Assembly: GCF_016462415.1 (NCBI RefSeq)
Contig: NZ_JAEMTF010000007.1
Coordinates: forward strand, 29,428-92,939
Reading direction: 5' to 3'
DNA: 63,512 nt
From: Williamsia sp.
GTDB lineage: Bacteria > Actinomycetota > Actinomycetes > Mycobacteriales > Mycobacteriaceae
A program made the position numbers and the translations under genes. This document shows, piece by piece, positions 24,320 to 33,375 of this stretch. Every line of letters begins with the position of its first letter. The stretch's first letter is position 1. The notes beneath the pieces were generated by a model, which saw nothing but the letters and a program-made list of their open reading frames with translations, ran no database searches and was not told where the DNA came from.

Positions 24320-26005
24320 ATGGCGCACGTGATCACCCAGCCGTGCTGTAACGACGCGAGTTGCATCAGCGTCTGCCCGGTGAACTGCATTCACCCCACG
24401 CCCGACGAGCCCGAGTTCCGCACCGCGGAGATGCTCTACATCGATCCCGACACCTGCATCGACTGTGGCGCGTGCATCGACGAGTGCCCGGTCGAGGCGA
24501 TCTTCCCCGACGACCAGCTCGACGACAAGGGTGAGCGTTACCTCCAGATCAACGCCGACTACTACAACGACCACGACGTCTCCGGCGGTCTGGTGCCGCC
24601 GCGCAAGCAGCCGCCGCTGCCGCAGGGCAAGACGCTGCACGTCGCGATCGTCGGCGCCGGGCCGGCCGCGTTCTACGCCGCCGAGGAGCTCGTGCGCCAC
24701 TCCGCGGTCCGCGTCGACATGTTCGACCGCCTGCCCACCCCGTACGGACTCGTCCGCGCGGGCGTCGCGCCGGATCACCCGTCGACCAAGGGTGTGGAGA
24801 AGCAGTTCGCGGCCACGGCCAACAAGAAGACCTTCGAGTACTTCCTCAACGTCGAGGTCGGCACCCACGTCACCCACGACGAGCTGCGCGAGCACTACTC
24901 GGCCGTCGTCTACGCCGTCGGCGCGTCGACCGACAAGCGCCTGGGCATCCCCGGCGAGGACCTGCCCGGTTCGATCCCGGCGACGGAGTTCGTCGCCTGG
25001 TACAACGGCCATCCCGACTACGCCGACCTCGACTTCGACCTGTCGTCGTCGCGGGCGGTGATCGTCGGCAACGGCAACGTCGCCCTCGACTGCGCGCGGA
25101 TCCTGCTGACCGACCCCGACACCCTCGCCCGCACCGACATCGCCGATCACGCGATCGAGCGTCTGCGGTCGAGTCAGGTCACCGAGGTCGTGTTGCTGGG
25201 TCGCCGCGGCATCGCCCAGGCCGCGTACACCAACGCCGAGTTTCTCGCGATGGGCGATCTGCCCGACGTCGACGTCATCATCGACGACGCCGAGCTCACC
25301 CTCGACGCGGCCAGCGAGGAGGGTCTGGGCGACGGTTCGCTGGACTCGACCATCGCGACCAAGGTCCGCATCGCCCGTGAGTTCGCCGAGCGCGGGGACA
25401 CCGGCGCCCCCAAGCGCGTGGTGTTCCGCTTCCTGGTGTCACCGCTGGAGCTCAGCACCGACGGGTCCGAGGGTGCCGACGGCGCCGTGTCGACCCTGCG
25501 CTGCGTGCGCAACGAACTGGTGGACGGTGAGCGCGTCGCCGTCGCACCCACCGACGAGACCTTCGAGATCGAGACCTCGATCGTCATGCGCGCCATCGGC
25601 TATCGCGGTGTGCCCGTCACCGACCTGCCGTTCGACGAGAGTCACGGCGTGGTGCCCAACGCCGACGGCCGGGTCCTGACCGCGCCGGACGGGGATCCGA
25701 TCACCGGGGTGTACGTGACCGGGTGGATCAAGCGCGGGGCCACCGGCGGGATCGGCATGAACCGTCTCGACGGTCAGGAGACCGCCCACGCGGTGCTCGC
25801 CGACTTCATCGCCGGGGGCCTGGCCGAGCCGACCTCCTCGCGGGAGAAGGTCGCCGACCTGATCGCCGGGCGCGGGGCCAACCGCATCGACGCCTCGGGC
25901 TGGAAGAGCATCGACGCCACCGAGAAGTCCGCGGGCAAGGAAGCCGGGCGGCGGCGGGTCAAGCTCGTCCGCATCCACGAACTCGAGGGTGCCGCAGCCG
26001 GCTGA
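24320..26005 (+). CDS. fprB: ferredoxin-fused NADP reductase FprB
   Basis: 561 aa: an N-terminal 7Fe ferredoxin (residues 1-65, cysteines in CCNDASCISVCPVNC and CIDCGACIDECP) fused to an adrenodoxin-reductase-like FAD/NADPH domain (VAIVGAGPAAFYAAEE near 108; PYGLVRAGVAPDH; VIVGNGNVALDCARIL). C-terminal GWIKRGATGGIGMN binds FAD. It corresponds to M. tuberculosis FprB (Rv0886) and should pass electrons from NADPH to ferredoxins, possibly including the P450 ferredoxin encoded at 44706. The ATG at 24320 gives a ferredoxin domain starting MAHVITQPC as in orthologues. Confidence 0.95.
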   Translation: MAHVITQPCCNDASCISVCPVNCIHPTPDEPEFRTAEMLYIDPDTCIDCGACIDECPVEAIFPDDQLDDKGERYLQINADYYNDHDVSGGLVPPRKQPPLPQGKTLHVAIVGAGPAAFYAAEELVRHSAVRVDMFDRLPTPYGLVRAGVAPDHPSTKGVEKQFAATANKKTFEYFLNVEVGTHVTHDELREHYSAVVYAVGASTDKRLGIPGEDLPGSIPATEFVAWYNGHPDYADLDFDLSSSRAVIVGNGNVALDCARILLTDPDTLARTDIADHAIERLRSSQVTEVVLLGRRGIAQAAYTNAEFLAMGDLPDVDVIIDDAELTLDAASEEGLGDGSLDSTIATKVRIAREFAERGDTGAPKRVVFRFLVSPLELSTDGSEGADGAVSTLRCVRNELVDGERVAVAPTDETFEIETSIVMRAIGYRGVPVTDLPFDESHGVVPNADGRVLTAPDGDPITGVYVTGWIKRGATGGIGMNRLDGQETAHAVLADFIAGGLAEPTSSREKVADLIAGRGANRIDASGWKSIDATEKSAGKEAGRRRVKLVRIHELEGAAAG

Positions 26006-26086
26006 GACTGGCGGCGGTAGCGCGGGGTCCATCGACGTCATTCGTCTCCACTTCGAGGAGCCGACCAACCACAGAAGAGGTATCGG

Positions 26087-27376
26087 GTGCGGATCGCGCT
26101 GCTGTCGTACCGGAGCAAACCCCACTGCGGTGGGCAGGGCGTCTACGTACGCCATCTCGCGCGCGAACTCGCGCTGCTTGGCCACGACGTCGAGGTGTTC
26201 TCCGGGCAGCCGTACCCGGACCTCGACCAGGAGTCCCTGGACGCCGGTGTGCGTCTGACGAAGGTGCCCAGCCTGGACCTGTACGGCGAGCCGAACCCGT
26301 TCCGTACCCCGCGCCCGCGCGAGATCCGGGACTGGATCGACGTGCTCGAGGTGCTGACGATGTGGACCGCGGGTTTCCCGGAGCCGCTGACGTTCAGTCT
26401 GCGGATGGCGCGCATCCTCAAGGAGCGCGCCGGCGACTTCGACGTCGTCCACGACAACCAGAGCCTGGGCTACGGTCTGCTGGCGATCCAGCGTCGCGGC
26501 ATGCCGGTGATCACGACGATCCACCACCCGATCACCCGTGACCGCACGCTCGCGGTGAAGGCGGCGAAGGGCTGGCGCAAGCTGACCGCGATCCGCTGGC
26601 ACGGGTTCTCCCGTATGCAGGGCAAGGTCGCCCGACGGATCCCGGAGATCCTCACCGTCTCGCGCAGCAGCGAGGTCGACATCCGCAAGGCGTTCGACAT
26701 CCCCGCCGGCCGCATCGAGACCATCCCACTCGGCGTCGACACCGAGGTGTTCCGGCCGCCCGCCGAGCGGGTGTCCGGTCGCGTGGTGTGTGTGGCCAGC
26801 GCCGACGCCCCGCTCAAGGGGGTGTCCTACCTGCTCGAGGCGATCGCCAAGCTCAGCGCCGAGCGGCCCGTGCACCTCGTCCTCGTGTCGAAGCTCAACC
26901 CCGAGGGCCCCAGCGCGAAACTCATCGACGAACTCGCGATCGCCGACCGGGTCGAGGTCGTCTCCGGCCTGTCTGACGACGAGCTCGGCGAGCTGATCGC
27001 GTCGGCCGAGGTGTCCTGCGTGCCGTCGCTGTACGAGGGTTTCTCACTGCCCGTCATCGAGGCGATGAGCTGCGGGAACGCGCTCGTCGCGACCACCGCC
27101 GGCGCGATCCCCGAGGTCGCCGGACCCGACGGCGAGGCCGCGCTGCTGGTGCCGCCGATGGACTCCGACGCCCTCGCCGCCGCCATCGGCCGCGTGCTCG
27201 ACGATCCCGATCTGCGGGCCCGGCTGGGCGCCGGTGGGCGGGCTCGTGTCGAGTCGCGCTTCAGCTGGTCGGCGGTCGCGGTGAAGACGGCAGCCCACTA
27301 CGAACACGTGTTGAATGAGCAGAGCTCGATTCCCCAGAGCTCGAACCACGAAGGAGATATCCGTGCTGACCGTTGA
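26087..27376 (+). CDS. glycosyltransferase family 4
   Basis: 429 aa, GT-B fold. N-terminal acceptor domain RIALLSYRSKPHCGGQGVYV (glycine-rich loop), VVHDNQSLG, IHHPITRD; C-terminal donor domain with VSRSSEVDIRKAF, VDTEVFRP and the GT4 signature VPSLYEGFSLPVIEAMSCG. Retaining sugar transferase using a nucleotide sugar. GTG start with AGAGG upstream. It overlaps the start of a methyltransferase gene, which in turn is followed closely by a toroid-like protein. The three probably assemble or modify one glycoconjugate; acceptor and sugar are unknown. Confidence 0.9.
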   Translation: MRIALLSYRSKPHCGGQGVYVRHLARELALLGHDVEVFSGQPYPDLDQESLDAGVRLTKVPSLDLYGEPNPFRTPRPREIRDWIDVLEVLTMWTAGFPEPLTFSLRMARILKERAGDFDVVHDNQSLGYGLLAIQRRGMPVITTIHHPITRDRTLAVKAAKGWRKLTAIRWHGFSRMQGKVARRIPEILTVSRSSEVDIRKAFDIPAGRIETIPLGVDTEVFRPPAERVSGRVVCVASADAPLKGVSYLLEAIAKLSAERPVHLVLVSKLNPEGPSAKLIDELAIADRVEVVSGLSDDELGELIASAEVSCVPSLYEGFSLPVIEAMSCGNALVATTAGAIPEVAGPDGEAALLVPPMDSDALAAAIGRVLDDPDLRARLGAGGRARVESRFSWSAVAVKTAAHYEHVLNEQSSIPQSSNHEGDIRADR

Positions 27377-28076
27377 TTTCGACCGTCTCGGGGTGAACGC
27401 CGGGACCAAGGCGATAGACATCGGCGCGGGGCAGGGACGGCATTCCTACGAGATGTTCCGTCGCGGAGCCGATGTCATCGCCTTCGACCAGTCCGATTCG
27501 GACATGGCCGAGGTGTCGGAGATGTTCGACGCCATGATCGCCGAGGAGCAGGTGCCCGCATCGGCCAAGGCGCGCACCGAGGTCGGGGACGCACTGCATC
27601 TCCCTTACGCGGACAACGCATTCGACGTCGTGCTGATGTCGGAGATCCTCGAGCACATCCCGTCCGACACCGACGCCATCGCCGAGATGGCCCGTGTGCT
27701 CGCGCCCGGCGGACACGCCGCGGTCACCGTGCCGCGGTACTGGCCGGAGAAGGTCTGCTGGGCGTTCTCCGATCAGTACCACGCGAACGAGGGTGGGCAC
27801 GTGCGGATCTACAAGGCCAGCGAGCTCGCGGCCAAGGTCTCCGCGGCGGGTCTCGAGGTGGTCGGGACCGACCATCGGCACGCACTGCACGCCCCGTACT
27901 GGTGGATCAAATGTGCTGTGGGCGTGGAGAACAACGACAACCCGCTGGTCAAGGCGTACCACAAGCTGCTGGTGTGGGACATGATGAGCGCCCCCGCCGC
28001 CACACGGCTCACCGAGCGGGCGCTGAACCCGTTGGTGGGCAAGTCCGTGGTGCTCTACCTGCGCAAGCCCGCCTGA
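27363..28076 (+). CDS. class I SAM-dependent methyltransferase
   Basis: 237 aa. Motif I AIDIGAGQGRHSYEM, motif II region FDQSDSDMAE, motif IV VVLMSEILEHIPSD and post-motif APGGHAAVTVP are all present. GTG start at 27363 after a perfect AAGGAG site inside the end of the glycosyltransferase gene (14-base overlap). Acts in the cytoplasm on an unknown acceptor; UbiE/Methyltransf_11-type family. Co-transcribed with its neighbours on both sides. Confidence 0.9.
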   Translation: MLTVDFDRLGVNAGTKAIDIGAGQGRHSYEMFRRGADVIAFDQSDSDMAEVSEMFDAMIAEEQVPASAKARTEVGDALHLPYADNAFDVVLMSEILEHIPSDTDAIAEMARVLAPGGHAAVTVPRYWPEKVCWAFSDQYHANEGGHVRIYKASELAAKVSAAGLEVVGTDHRHALHAPYWWIKCAVGVENNDNPLVKAYHKLLVWDMMSAPAATRLTERALNPLVGKSVVLYLRKPA

Positions 28077-28081
28077 GACGC

Positions 28082-29173
28082 GTGAGGCGGGTGCCGCATG
28101 TCCCGGGCGTGCTGACCGAGGACCAGTGCGACAAGACCGGTGCCGCGATCGCGGCGATGCAGGAGCCCACGGGTGCGATGCCGTGGTTCCCCGGCGGCCA
28201 GACCGATCCGTGGGATCACGTCGAGTCGGCGATGGCGCTGTCGGTCACCGGGCGCCACCCCGAGGCGGAGGCGGCCTACGAATGGTCCCGTCGCACACAG
28301 CGTCCCGACGGTTCGTGGGCGATCCGCACCGTTGTCGGGACCGTCGCCGACGCCAACACCGACGCGAATTTCTGTGCCTATCTAGCGGTGGGCGTGTGGC
28401 ACCACTACCTGATCACCGGTGACACCCGCTTTCTCGAACGCATGTGGCCGACCGTGTGGTCGGCCATCGAACTGGTGCTGCGCTTCCAGGCTCCGGGCGG
28501 TCAGATCCGCTGGGGTGGAAAGCATCCCCTGCCCGCCGCGGGTGGCATGTTCTCCGACGCCATGCTCACCGGGAGCGCGAGCATCCACCAGGCGCTGGGA
28601 TGCGCGGTCGCGATCGCCGACGAGATGAAACAGCCGTCCCCGTCGTGGCGGTACGCCCAACTCCGACTCGGTCATGCGCTGCGCGCCCACACAGATCGGT
28701 TCGCCCCGCCGTCGGACCACTCGATGGACTGGTACTACCCGGTGCTGGGGGGAGCGGTCCGCGGCCGCGCGGGCCAGGAGCTGATCGCCGACCGATGGGA
28801 CGAGTTCGTCGTCGCCGACCTCGGCATCCGCTGCGTCGATCACCGCCCCTGGGTCACCGGTGCCGAGACCTGTGAGCTGGTGCTGGCCATGAACTGCCTG
28901 GGTGACGACACCGATGCCACGACGTTGTTCGCCGACATGCAGCACCTACGCGATCCGGACGGGTCGTACTGGACCGGGCTGGTGTTCTCCGACGGCAAGC
29001 GGTGGCCCGTGGAGAAGAGTTGCTGGACCTCGGCTGCGGTCGTCTTGGCCGCGGATGCGCTGAGCCGGACCAGCGCCGCGAACGGAATCTTCCGCGACGC
29101 CGACCCACTGGTCGACGTCACTGTCCCCGCGGCGGAGGTACCGGGTCTTTCCTGCGACTGCACAAATGCCTAG
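28082..29173 (+). CDS. alpha/alpha-toroid (prenyltransferase/squalene cyclase-like) protein
   Basis: 363 aa. Helical-repeat features: WFPGGQTDPWDHVESAMAL, RRTQRPDGSWAIR (QDGSW-like repeat), YLAVGVWHHYLITGD, LRDPDGSYWTGL. The layout resembles prenyltransferase/terpene cyclase or six-hairpin glycosidase toroids, but no catalytic DXDD motif is visible, so cyclase activity is not supported. GTG start at 28082, 5 bases after the methyltransferase stop. Third gene of the glycosyltransferase-methyltransferase trio; may process the glycan or lipid product. Function unknown. Confidence 0.75.
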   Translation: MRRVPHVPGVLTEDQCDKTGAAIAAMQEPTGAMPWFPGGQTDPWDHVESAMALSVTGRHPEAEAAYEWSRRTQRPDGSWAIRTVVGTVADANTDANFCAYLAVGVWHHYLITGDTRFLERMWPTVWSAIELVLRFQAPGGQIRWGGKHPLPAAGGMFSDAMLTGSASIHQALGCAVAIADEMKQPSPSWRYAQLRLGHALRAHTDRFAPPSDHSMDWYYPVLGGAVRGRAGQELIADRWDEFVVADLGIRCVDHRPWVTGAETCELVLAMNCLGDDTDATTLFADMQHLRDPDGSYWTGLVFSDGKRWPVEKSCWTSAAVVLAADALSRTSAANGIFRDADPLVDVTVPAAEVPGLSCDCTNA

Positions 29174-29187
29174 ACTGGTGTCCAGTC
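29171..29187 (+). promoter_or_regulatory. -10 box with overlapping inverted repeat upstream of LLM oxidoreductase
   Basis: TAGACT (29171-29176, containing the previous gene's TAG stop) overlaps GACTGG-TGT-CCAGTC (29173-29187), a 6-bp perfect inverted repeat. A GGAGG ribosome site follows before the ATG at 29227. The repeat could be an operator; there is no adjacent regulator gene. Confidence 0.35.
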
Positions 29188-29226
29188 AGGCGTCTTGCCT
29201 GGTGTGGCAGCGGAGGTCGGCAGGCG

Positions 29227-30075
29227 ATGGAATACGGAATCGTGCAGTTCACGAGCGATCGGGGGCTGCGTCCCGCGGTGTTGGCGCCGTTGGTGGAGGA
29301 AGCGGGATTCGCCGCGTACTTCGTTCCCGAGCACAGCCACATCCCCACCCGCCGCGACGCGGCGCACCCGCAGACCGGCGACTCCTCCCTGCCGGATGAC
29401 CGCTACATGCGCACCCTCGACCCGTGGGTGTCGCTGAGCGCCGCCGCCGCGGTCACCACGCGCATCCGGCTCGGCACCGCGGTGGCGTTGCCGGTGCAGT
29501 CCGATCCGTTGACGCTGGCGAAGCAGATCGCCACGCTCGATCATCTCTCCGATGGTCGGGTGACCCTCGGCGTCGGGTTCGGGTGGAACCTCGACGAGCT
29601 CGGTGACCACAAGGTCCCGCCGAAGCGGCGTCGGACCATGCTGCGTGAGTACCTGGAGTCGATGCGGGCCCTGTGGTCGGAGGAGGAGGCCTCCTACGAC
29701 GGCGAGTTCGTGAACTTCGGTCCGTCGTGGGCGTGGCCCAAGACCACCCAGCAGCCCGGGGTCCCGGTGATCGTCGGTGCGGGCGCCACCGAGAAGAACT
29801 TCACCTGGATCGCCAAGAACGCCGACGGCTGGCTCACCACCCCCGCCGACACCGAGATCGACGACTCGATCCGCCTGCTGCACAAGATCTGGGCCGACCA
29901 CGGTCGACAGGGGGCGCCGCAGATCGTCGCACTCGACGGCAGGCCCGATCCCGAGAAGTTGGCGCGCTGGGAGGGCCTCGGCGTCACCCTGGTGCTCTAC
30001 GGCGTCCCGGACGACGACATCGACAAGGCGCGCGGCTATCTCGCGAAGCGGGCGGGTCAGCTCGGACTCGCGTAG
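29227..30075 (+). CDS. LLM-class F420-dependent oxidoreductase (TIGR03619-like)
   Basis: 282 aa TIM-barrel flavin/F420 oxidoreductase. MEYGIVQFTSDRGLRPAVLA and FVPEHSHIPTRRD begin the barrel; TRIRLGTAVALPVQSDPLTLAKQIATLDHLSDGR is the typical cofactor/substrate core, followed by GVGFGWNLDELG and PVIVGAGATEKNFTW. Family members use coenzyme F420H2 or FMN to reduce diverse small molecules. Starts 53 bases after the previous gene and converges with fadD5. Substrate unknown. Confidence 0.9.
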   Translation: MEYGIVQFTSDRGLRPAVLAPLVEEAGFAAYFVPEHSHIPTRRDAAHPQTGDSSLPDDRYMRTLDPWVSLSAAAAVTTRIRLGTAVALPVQSDPLTLAKQIATLDHLSDGRVTLGVGFGWNLDELGDHKVPPKRRRTMLREYLESMRALWSEEEASYDGEFVNFGPSWAWPKTTQQPGVPVIVGAGATEKNFTWIAKNADGWLTTPADTEIDDSIRLLHKIWADHGRQGAPQIVALDGRPDPEKLARWEGLGVTLVLYGVPDDDIDKARGYLAKRAGQLGLA

Positions 30076-30085
30076 TCCTGATCGG

Positions 30086-31660
30086 TCACGGGGTCGCCGT
30101 CGCCTGCCGCACCTGGGGTTTGGACACCTTGCCGGCTGCGTTGCGGGGCAGCTCATCGACGACGACGATCTCGGTGGGGTGTTTGTAGCGGGCGAGCCGC
30201 CCGTCGAGGAACTCGCGGATCTGAGCGACGGTGATCTTCTCGGTGTCCGGGGTCGTGGCCACGACGGCGACGACCACCTCGCCCCACTTCTCGTCCGGGC
30301 GGCCGATGACCGCCACCTCGCGCACCGATGGGTGCGCGGCCACGGCGTTCTCCACCTCGACGCAGTAGATGTTCTCCCCGCCGGAGATGATCATGTCCTT
30401 CGCGCGGTCGACGACGTAGATGAAACCCTCGTCATCGGCGCGGACGAGGTCGCCGGAATGAAACCACCCGCCCGCGAACGCATCCGCGGTCGCCTCCGGA
30501 CGGTTCCAGTAGCCGCTCATGAGATTGGGTCCGCGGTAGACGATCTCGCCGACCTCACCGGGCGCGACGTCGTTCATGTCCGGGTCGACGATCCTGGCCG
30601 CCATGGTGCGGATGACCCGACCGACCGAACCGATCTTGCGGTGGGTGTCCTCGCCGGTGAGCGTGCAGGTCACCGGTGACATCTCGGTCTGACCGAACAC
30701 GGCACAGATGGTCGTCTCCGGGAAGGTGTCGGCCATGGCCGCGAGCAGCGTCTGTGACGCGGGCGCGGCACCCCACCACAGGAATCGCAGTGCGAGATCG
30801 CGCGGACGGGAACGCTGTTCGGCGATCACGAGCTGCCACTGCGCAGGCACCATGAACATCGTGGTGATCCGCTCGCGCTCGATGACGTCGAGCGTCGCCG
30901 CCGGGTCGAACTGACCTATCGGCAGGATGATCGTGCACACACCGTCGAGCAGGCATGACGAGATGACGCCGAGCGCGGCGATGTGGAAGACGGGGACCGC
31001 GACCGCTGCGACGGCCTCGTGATCGACGACGCCCGGTGCGACGAGGTTGTGATAGGCCTGCGCCTGGAGGTTGATGTGGGTGAGGACCGCACCCTTGGGC
31101 GCACCGGTGGTCCCCGAGGTGTACATGATCACCGCGGGCGACGTCTCCGGAACGTCGACCGGTGGGAGATCGCGGTCCTCGGCCACGAGCGCGTCGTAGT
31201 CGAGCGCGTCCCCGTCGGCGCCGCCGATGCGGACACGCAGCTCGGTCGCCCCGCCCGGCAACTCGCCGACCGCGGCGACGATGGGATCGAAGACCGACTC
31301 GTGGACGATCGCGCGGGCGCCGGTGTCGATGACGAGGTGGACCACCTCGGGCGGGGCCATGCGGAAGTTCACCGGTACCGCGATGGCGCCGAGCGCGTTG
31401 AGCGCAAGGACCGTCTCGAAGAACTCCGGACGGTTCAGGGTCAGCACGAGGACGCGGTCGCCCGTGGTCACCCCGCGTGCGTCCAACGCCGCGGCGAGGC
31501 GGCTCATCCGTCCGTCGAGGTCACGCCAGGTCGTGTCGGCACCCAGGAAGCGCAGCGCGGGTTCGTCGGGACGCATGATCGCGTGCATCCGTACCTGGTT
31601 GACCCAGGTGTGTCGTTGGGAGACCAGGGGTTCGAGGTGTCGGGGGAACGGATCATCCAT
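30086..31660 (-). CDS. fadD5: acyl-CoA synthetase FadD5
   Basis: 524-aa AMP-forming ligase. Motifs: MYTSGTTGAPKGAVLTH, AVFGQTEMSPVTC, GGWFHSGDLVR, DMIISGGENIYC and PRNAAGKVSKPQ. The FGQTEMSPVTC block, the N-terminal RHTWVNQ and the MNDV..GEVGEIVYR block closely follow M. tuberculosis FadD5 (Rv0166) as I know it. It activates fatty or other carboxylic acids for beta-oxidation. ATG at 31660 follows a TAGCGT box by 7 nt (leaderless); the in-frame upstream stretch is non-homologous and runs into the DUF559-associated repeat. Confidence 0.9.
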   Translation of the reverse strand: MDDPFPRHLEPLVSQRHTWVNQVRMHAIMRPDEPALRFLGADTTWRDLDGRMSRLAAALDARGVTTGDRVLVLTLNRPEFFETVLALNALGAIAVPVNFRMAPPEVVHLVIDTGARAIVHESVFDPIVAAVGELPGGATELRVRIGGADGDALDYDALVAEDRDLPPVDVPETSPAVIMYTSGTTGAPKGAVLTHINLQAQAYHNLVAPGVVDHEAVAAVAVPVFHIAALGVISSCLLDGVCTIILPIGQFDPAATLDVIERERITTMFMVPAQWQLVIAEQRSRPRDLALRFLWWGAAPASQTLLAAMADTFPETTICAVFGQTEMSPVTCTLTGEDTHRKIGSVGRVIRTMAARIVDPDMNDVAPGEVGEIVYRGPNLMSGYWNRPEATADAFAGGWFHSGDLVRADDEGFIYVVDRAKDMIISGGENIYCVEVENAVAAHPSVREVAVIGRPDEKWGEVVVAVVATTPDTEKITVAQIREFLDGRLARYKHPTEIVVVDELPRNAAGKVSKPQVRQATATP

Positions 31661-31667
31661 GCCGCCG

Positions 31668-31673
31668 ACGCTA
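31668..31673 (-). promoter_or_regulatory. leaderless -10 box of fadD5
   Basis: TAGCGT on the minus strand, 7 nt before the ATG at 31660 and 28 bases from the edge of the left DUF559-flanking repeat, so fadD5 has a promoter independent of that cassette. Confidence 0.5.
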
Positions 31674-31701
31674 CTGCGGAACCGGTGTGTCGATGCCTGC
31701 T

Positions 31702-31778
31702 TCGACGAAGATCTGCCGTTCACGAGGTCACCTCCGGCACTGTGCCGGAGGTGTCGCTCACCACGGACGATTCCCGTC
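31702..31778. repeat. left direct repeat with palindromic core, DUF559 cassette A
   Basis: A 77-bp sequence repeated at 32602-32678, exactly 900 bases away, in the same orientation, with 65 of 77 positions identical by my count. Its core at 31729-31753 is a 12-bp perfect palindrome (CACCTCCGGCAC, T, GTGCCGGAGGTG). The stop codon of the DUF559 gene (31758-31760) lies inside the repeat. No T-run follows, so it is not a standard intrinsic terminator. Confidence 0.85.
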
Positions 31779-32570
31779 GCGAATGCGGTGCCGTTCGGGC
31801 AGGGTTACGCCCCGGATCGCTTCCAGTGACTCCTGCCATCCGTAGACCACGTCGTCGTAGGTGAGTCGGATCTTCAGCCATCCCCGCACCAGGGCGGCGC
31901 GGTCACGGTGCCGGTCGTTCTGGTAGTTCTCCAGGCTCGTGTGGTGTGCCTTGCTGTCGCACTCGATGAGCAGCTTCCCGACGCGCAGATCCACCTTTCC
32001 GACCCCGGCGATGCGTGGCTGCACCACGACGGCGAAGTTCAGCGCACGAAGTCGTACTCGCACCAGCGATTCCGTTCCCGACTGAGACCTGCCGTCGCAC
32101 TTCGACAGCAACGTCTTCCCGCGAGGGCCGAGGCAGGATGCGATGTCGGCGTGGTGCGCGAGGCCGGACTCCAGCACCGAATCGCAGGCGGCGATCCAGT
32201 GTTCGCCTGTCATGCAGCGCAGTGCGCACCCGAGTGCGACCTCGACCGGGTCGACCGCTGTGCGGGTGGGCGGCGGCGGTCCGTCACCGCGGCAGCTGTG
32301 CGCCATCGACGTGCGCAAAGTCCTGCTGCCCCGCACATGGACGCCGCCGTGACCCGGGGCGATCCAGGCACCGTGGGCACGCAGCGCCGAGACGCATCCG
32401 AGCACGCCGCCGGCACGAACGGCCGTGACCACGGTCGGGTCCGCATCGGACCGGGCGTACCAACCCGGGCGGAGTCTGACCAGGTCCCCGACACGCACGG
32501 CCCGGCGGATCTGCGACTCCGTGGCCCCGAGTCGGAGGAGGTGGGCGGTGGTGAACACTCCGTGGTCCAT
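31758..32570 (-). CDS. DUF559 / AbiEi-like domain protein (Vsr-like nuclease fold), cassette A
   Basis: 270 aa. N-terminal winged helix like AbiEi antitoxins (about residues 1-50: HGVFTTAHLLRLGATESQIRRAV, LVRLRPGWYARSD). The C-terminal DUF559 domain (about 165-255) has the PD-(D/E)XK/Vsr-like pattern GTESLVRVRL, GKVDLRVGKLLIECDSKAHH, DRHRDRAALVRGW. Active-site-like Glu, Asp and Glu are retained, so DNA cleavage is plausible. No AbiEii toxin gene is adjacent, so this is not a canonical AbiE pair. ATG 32570 chosen; a GTG at 32606 would extend it by 12 non-homologous residues. The gene sits precisely between two 77-bp direct repeats. Confidence 0.85.
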   Translation of the reverse strand: MDHGVFTTAHLLRLGATESQIRRAVRVGDLVRLRPGWYARSDADPTVVTAVRAGGVLGCVSALRAHGAWIAPGHGGVHVRGSRTLRTSMAHSCRGDGPPPPTRTAVDPVEVALGCALRCMTGEHWIAACDSVLESGLAHHADIASCLGPRGKTLLSKCDGRSQSGTESLVRVRLRALNFAVVVQPRIAGVGKVDLRVGKLLIECDSKAHHTSLENYQNDRHRDRAALVRGWLKIRLTYDDVVYGWQESLEAIRGVTLPERHRIRDGNRPW

Positions 32571-32601
32571 CGTCGTTGGACGCTGCGCGGCACCGGAAGG
32601 A

Positions 32602-33326
<725 letters not shown>

Positions 33327-33339
33327 TAAGGCGGGTCGC

Positions 33340-33368
33340 CTGACCTCGACGAGGACTGCCGTTAGTGT
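33340..33368 (+). promoter_or_regulatory. promoter of the quinone oxidoreductase gene
   Basis: CTGACC (33340-33345), 17-base spacer, TAGTGT (33363-33368), then 7 nt to the ATG at 33376. One of the better -35/-10 pairs in the window, again leaderless. Confidence 0.55.
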
Positions 33369-33375
33369 GGCGGTC

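Noticed and set aside
28082-29173. Squalene/terpene cyclase
   Set aside because: QW-like repeat text is present but no DXDD or comparable acid motif, so only the fold-level resemblance is reported.
31729-31753. Palindrome read as an ordinary intrinsic terminator of the DUF559 gene
   Set aside because: No T-run follows on either strand, the same sequence recurs 900 bp away with 77-bp homology, and the right copy is at the start side of the gene. Termination may be a side effect but does not explain the repeat.
31758-32570. Canonical type IV AbiE toxin-antitoxin system
   Set aside because: Only the AbiEi-like winged helix is present and it is fused to a DUF559 domain; no AbiEii nucleotidyltransferase gene adjoins. 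The same holds for 49263-50135.
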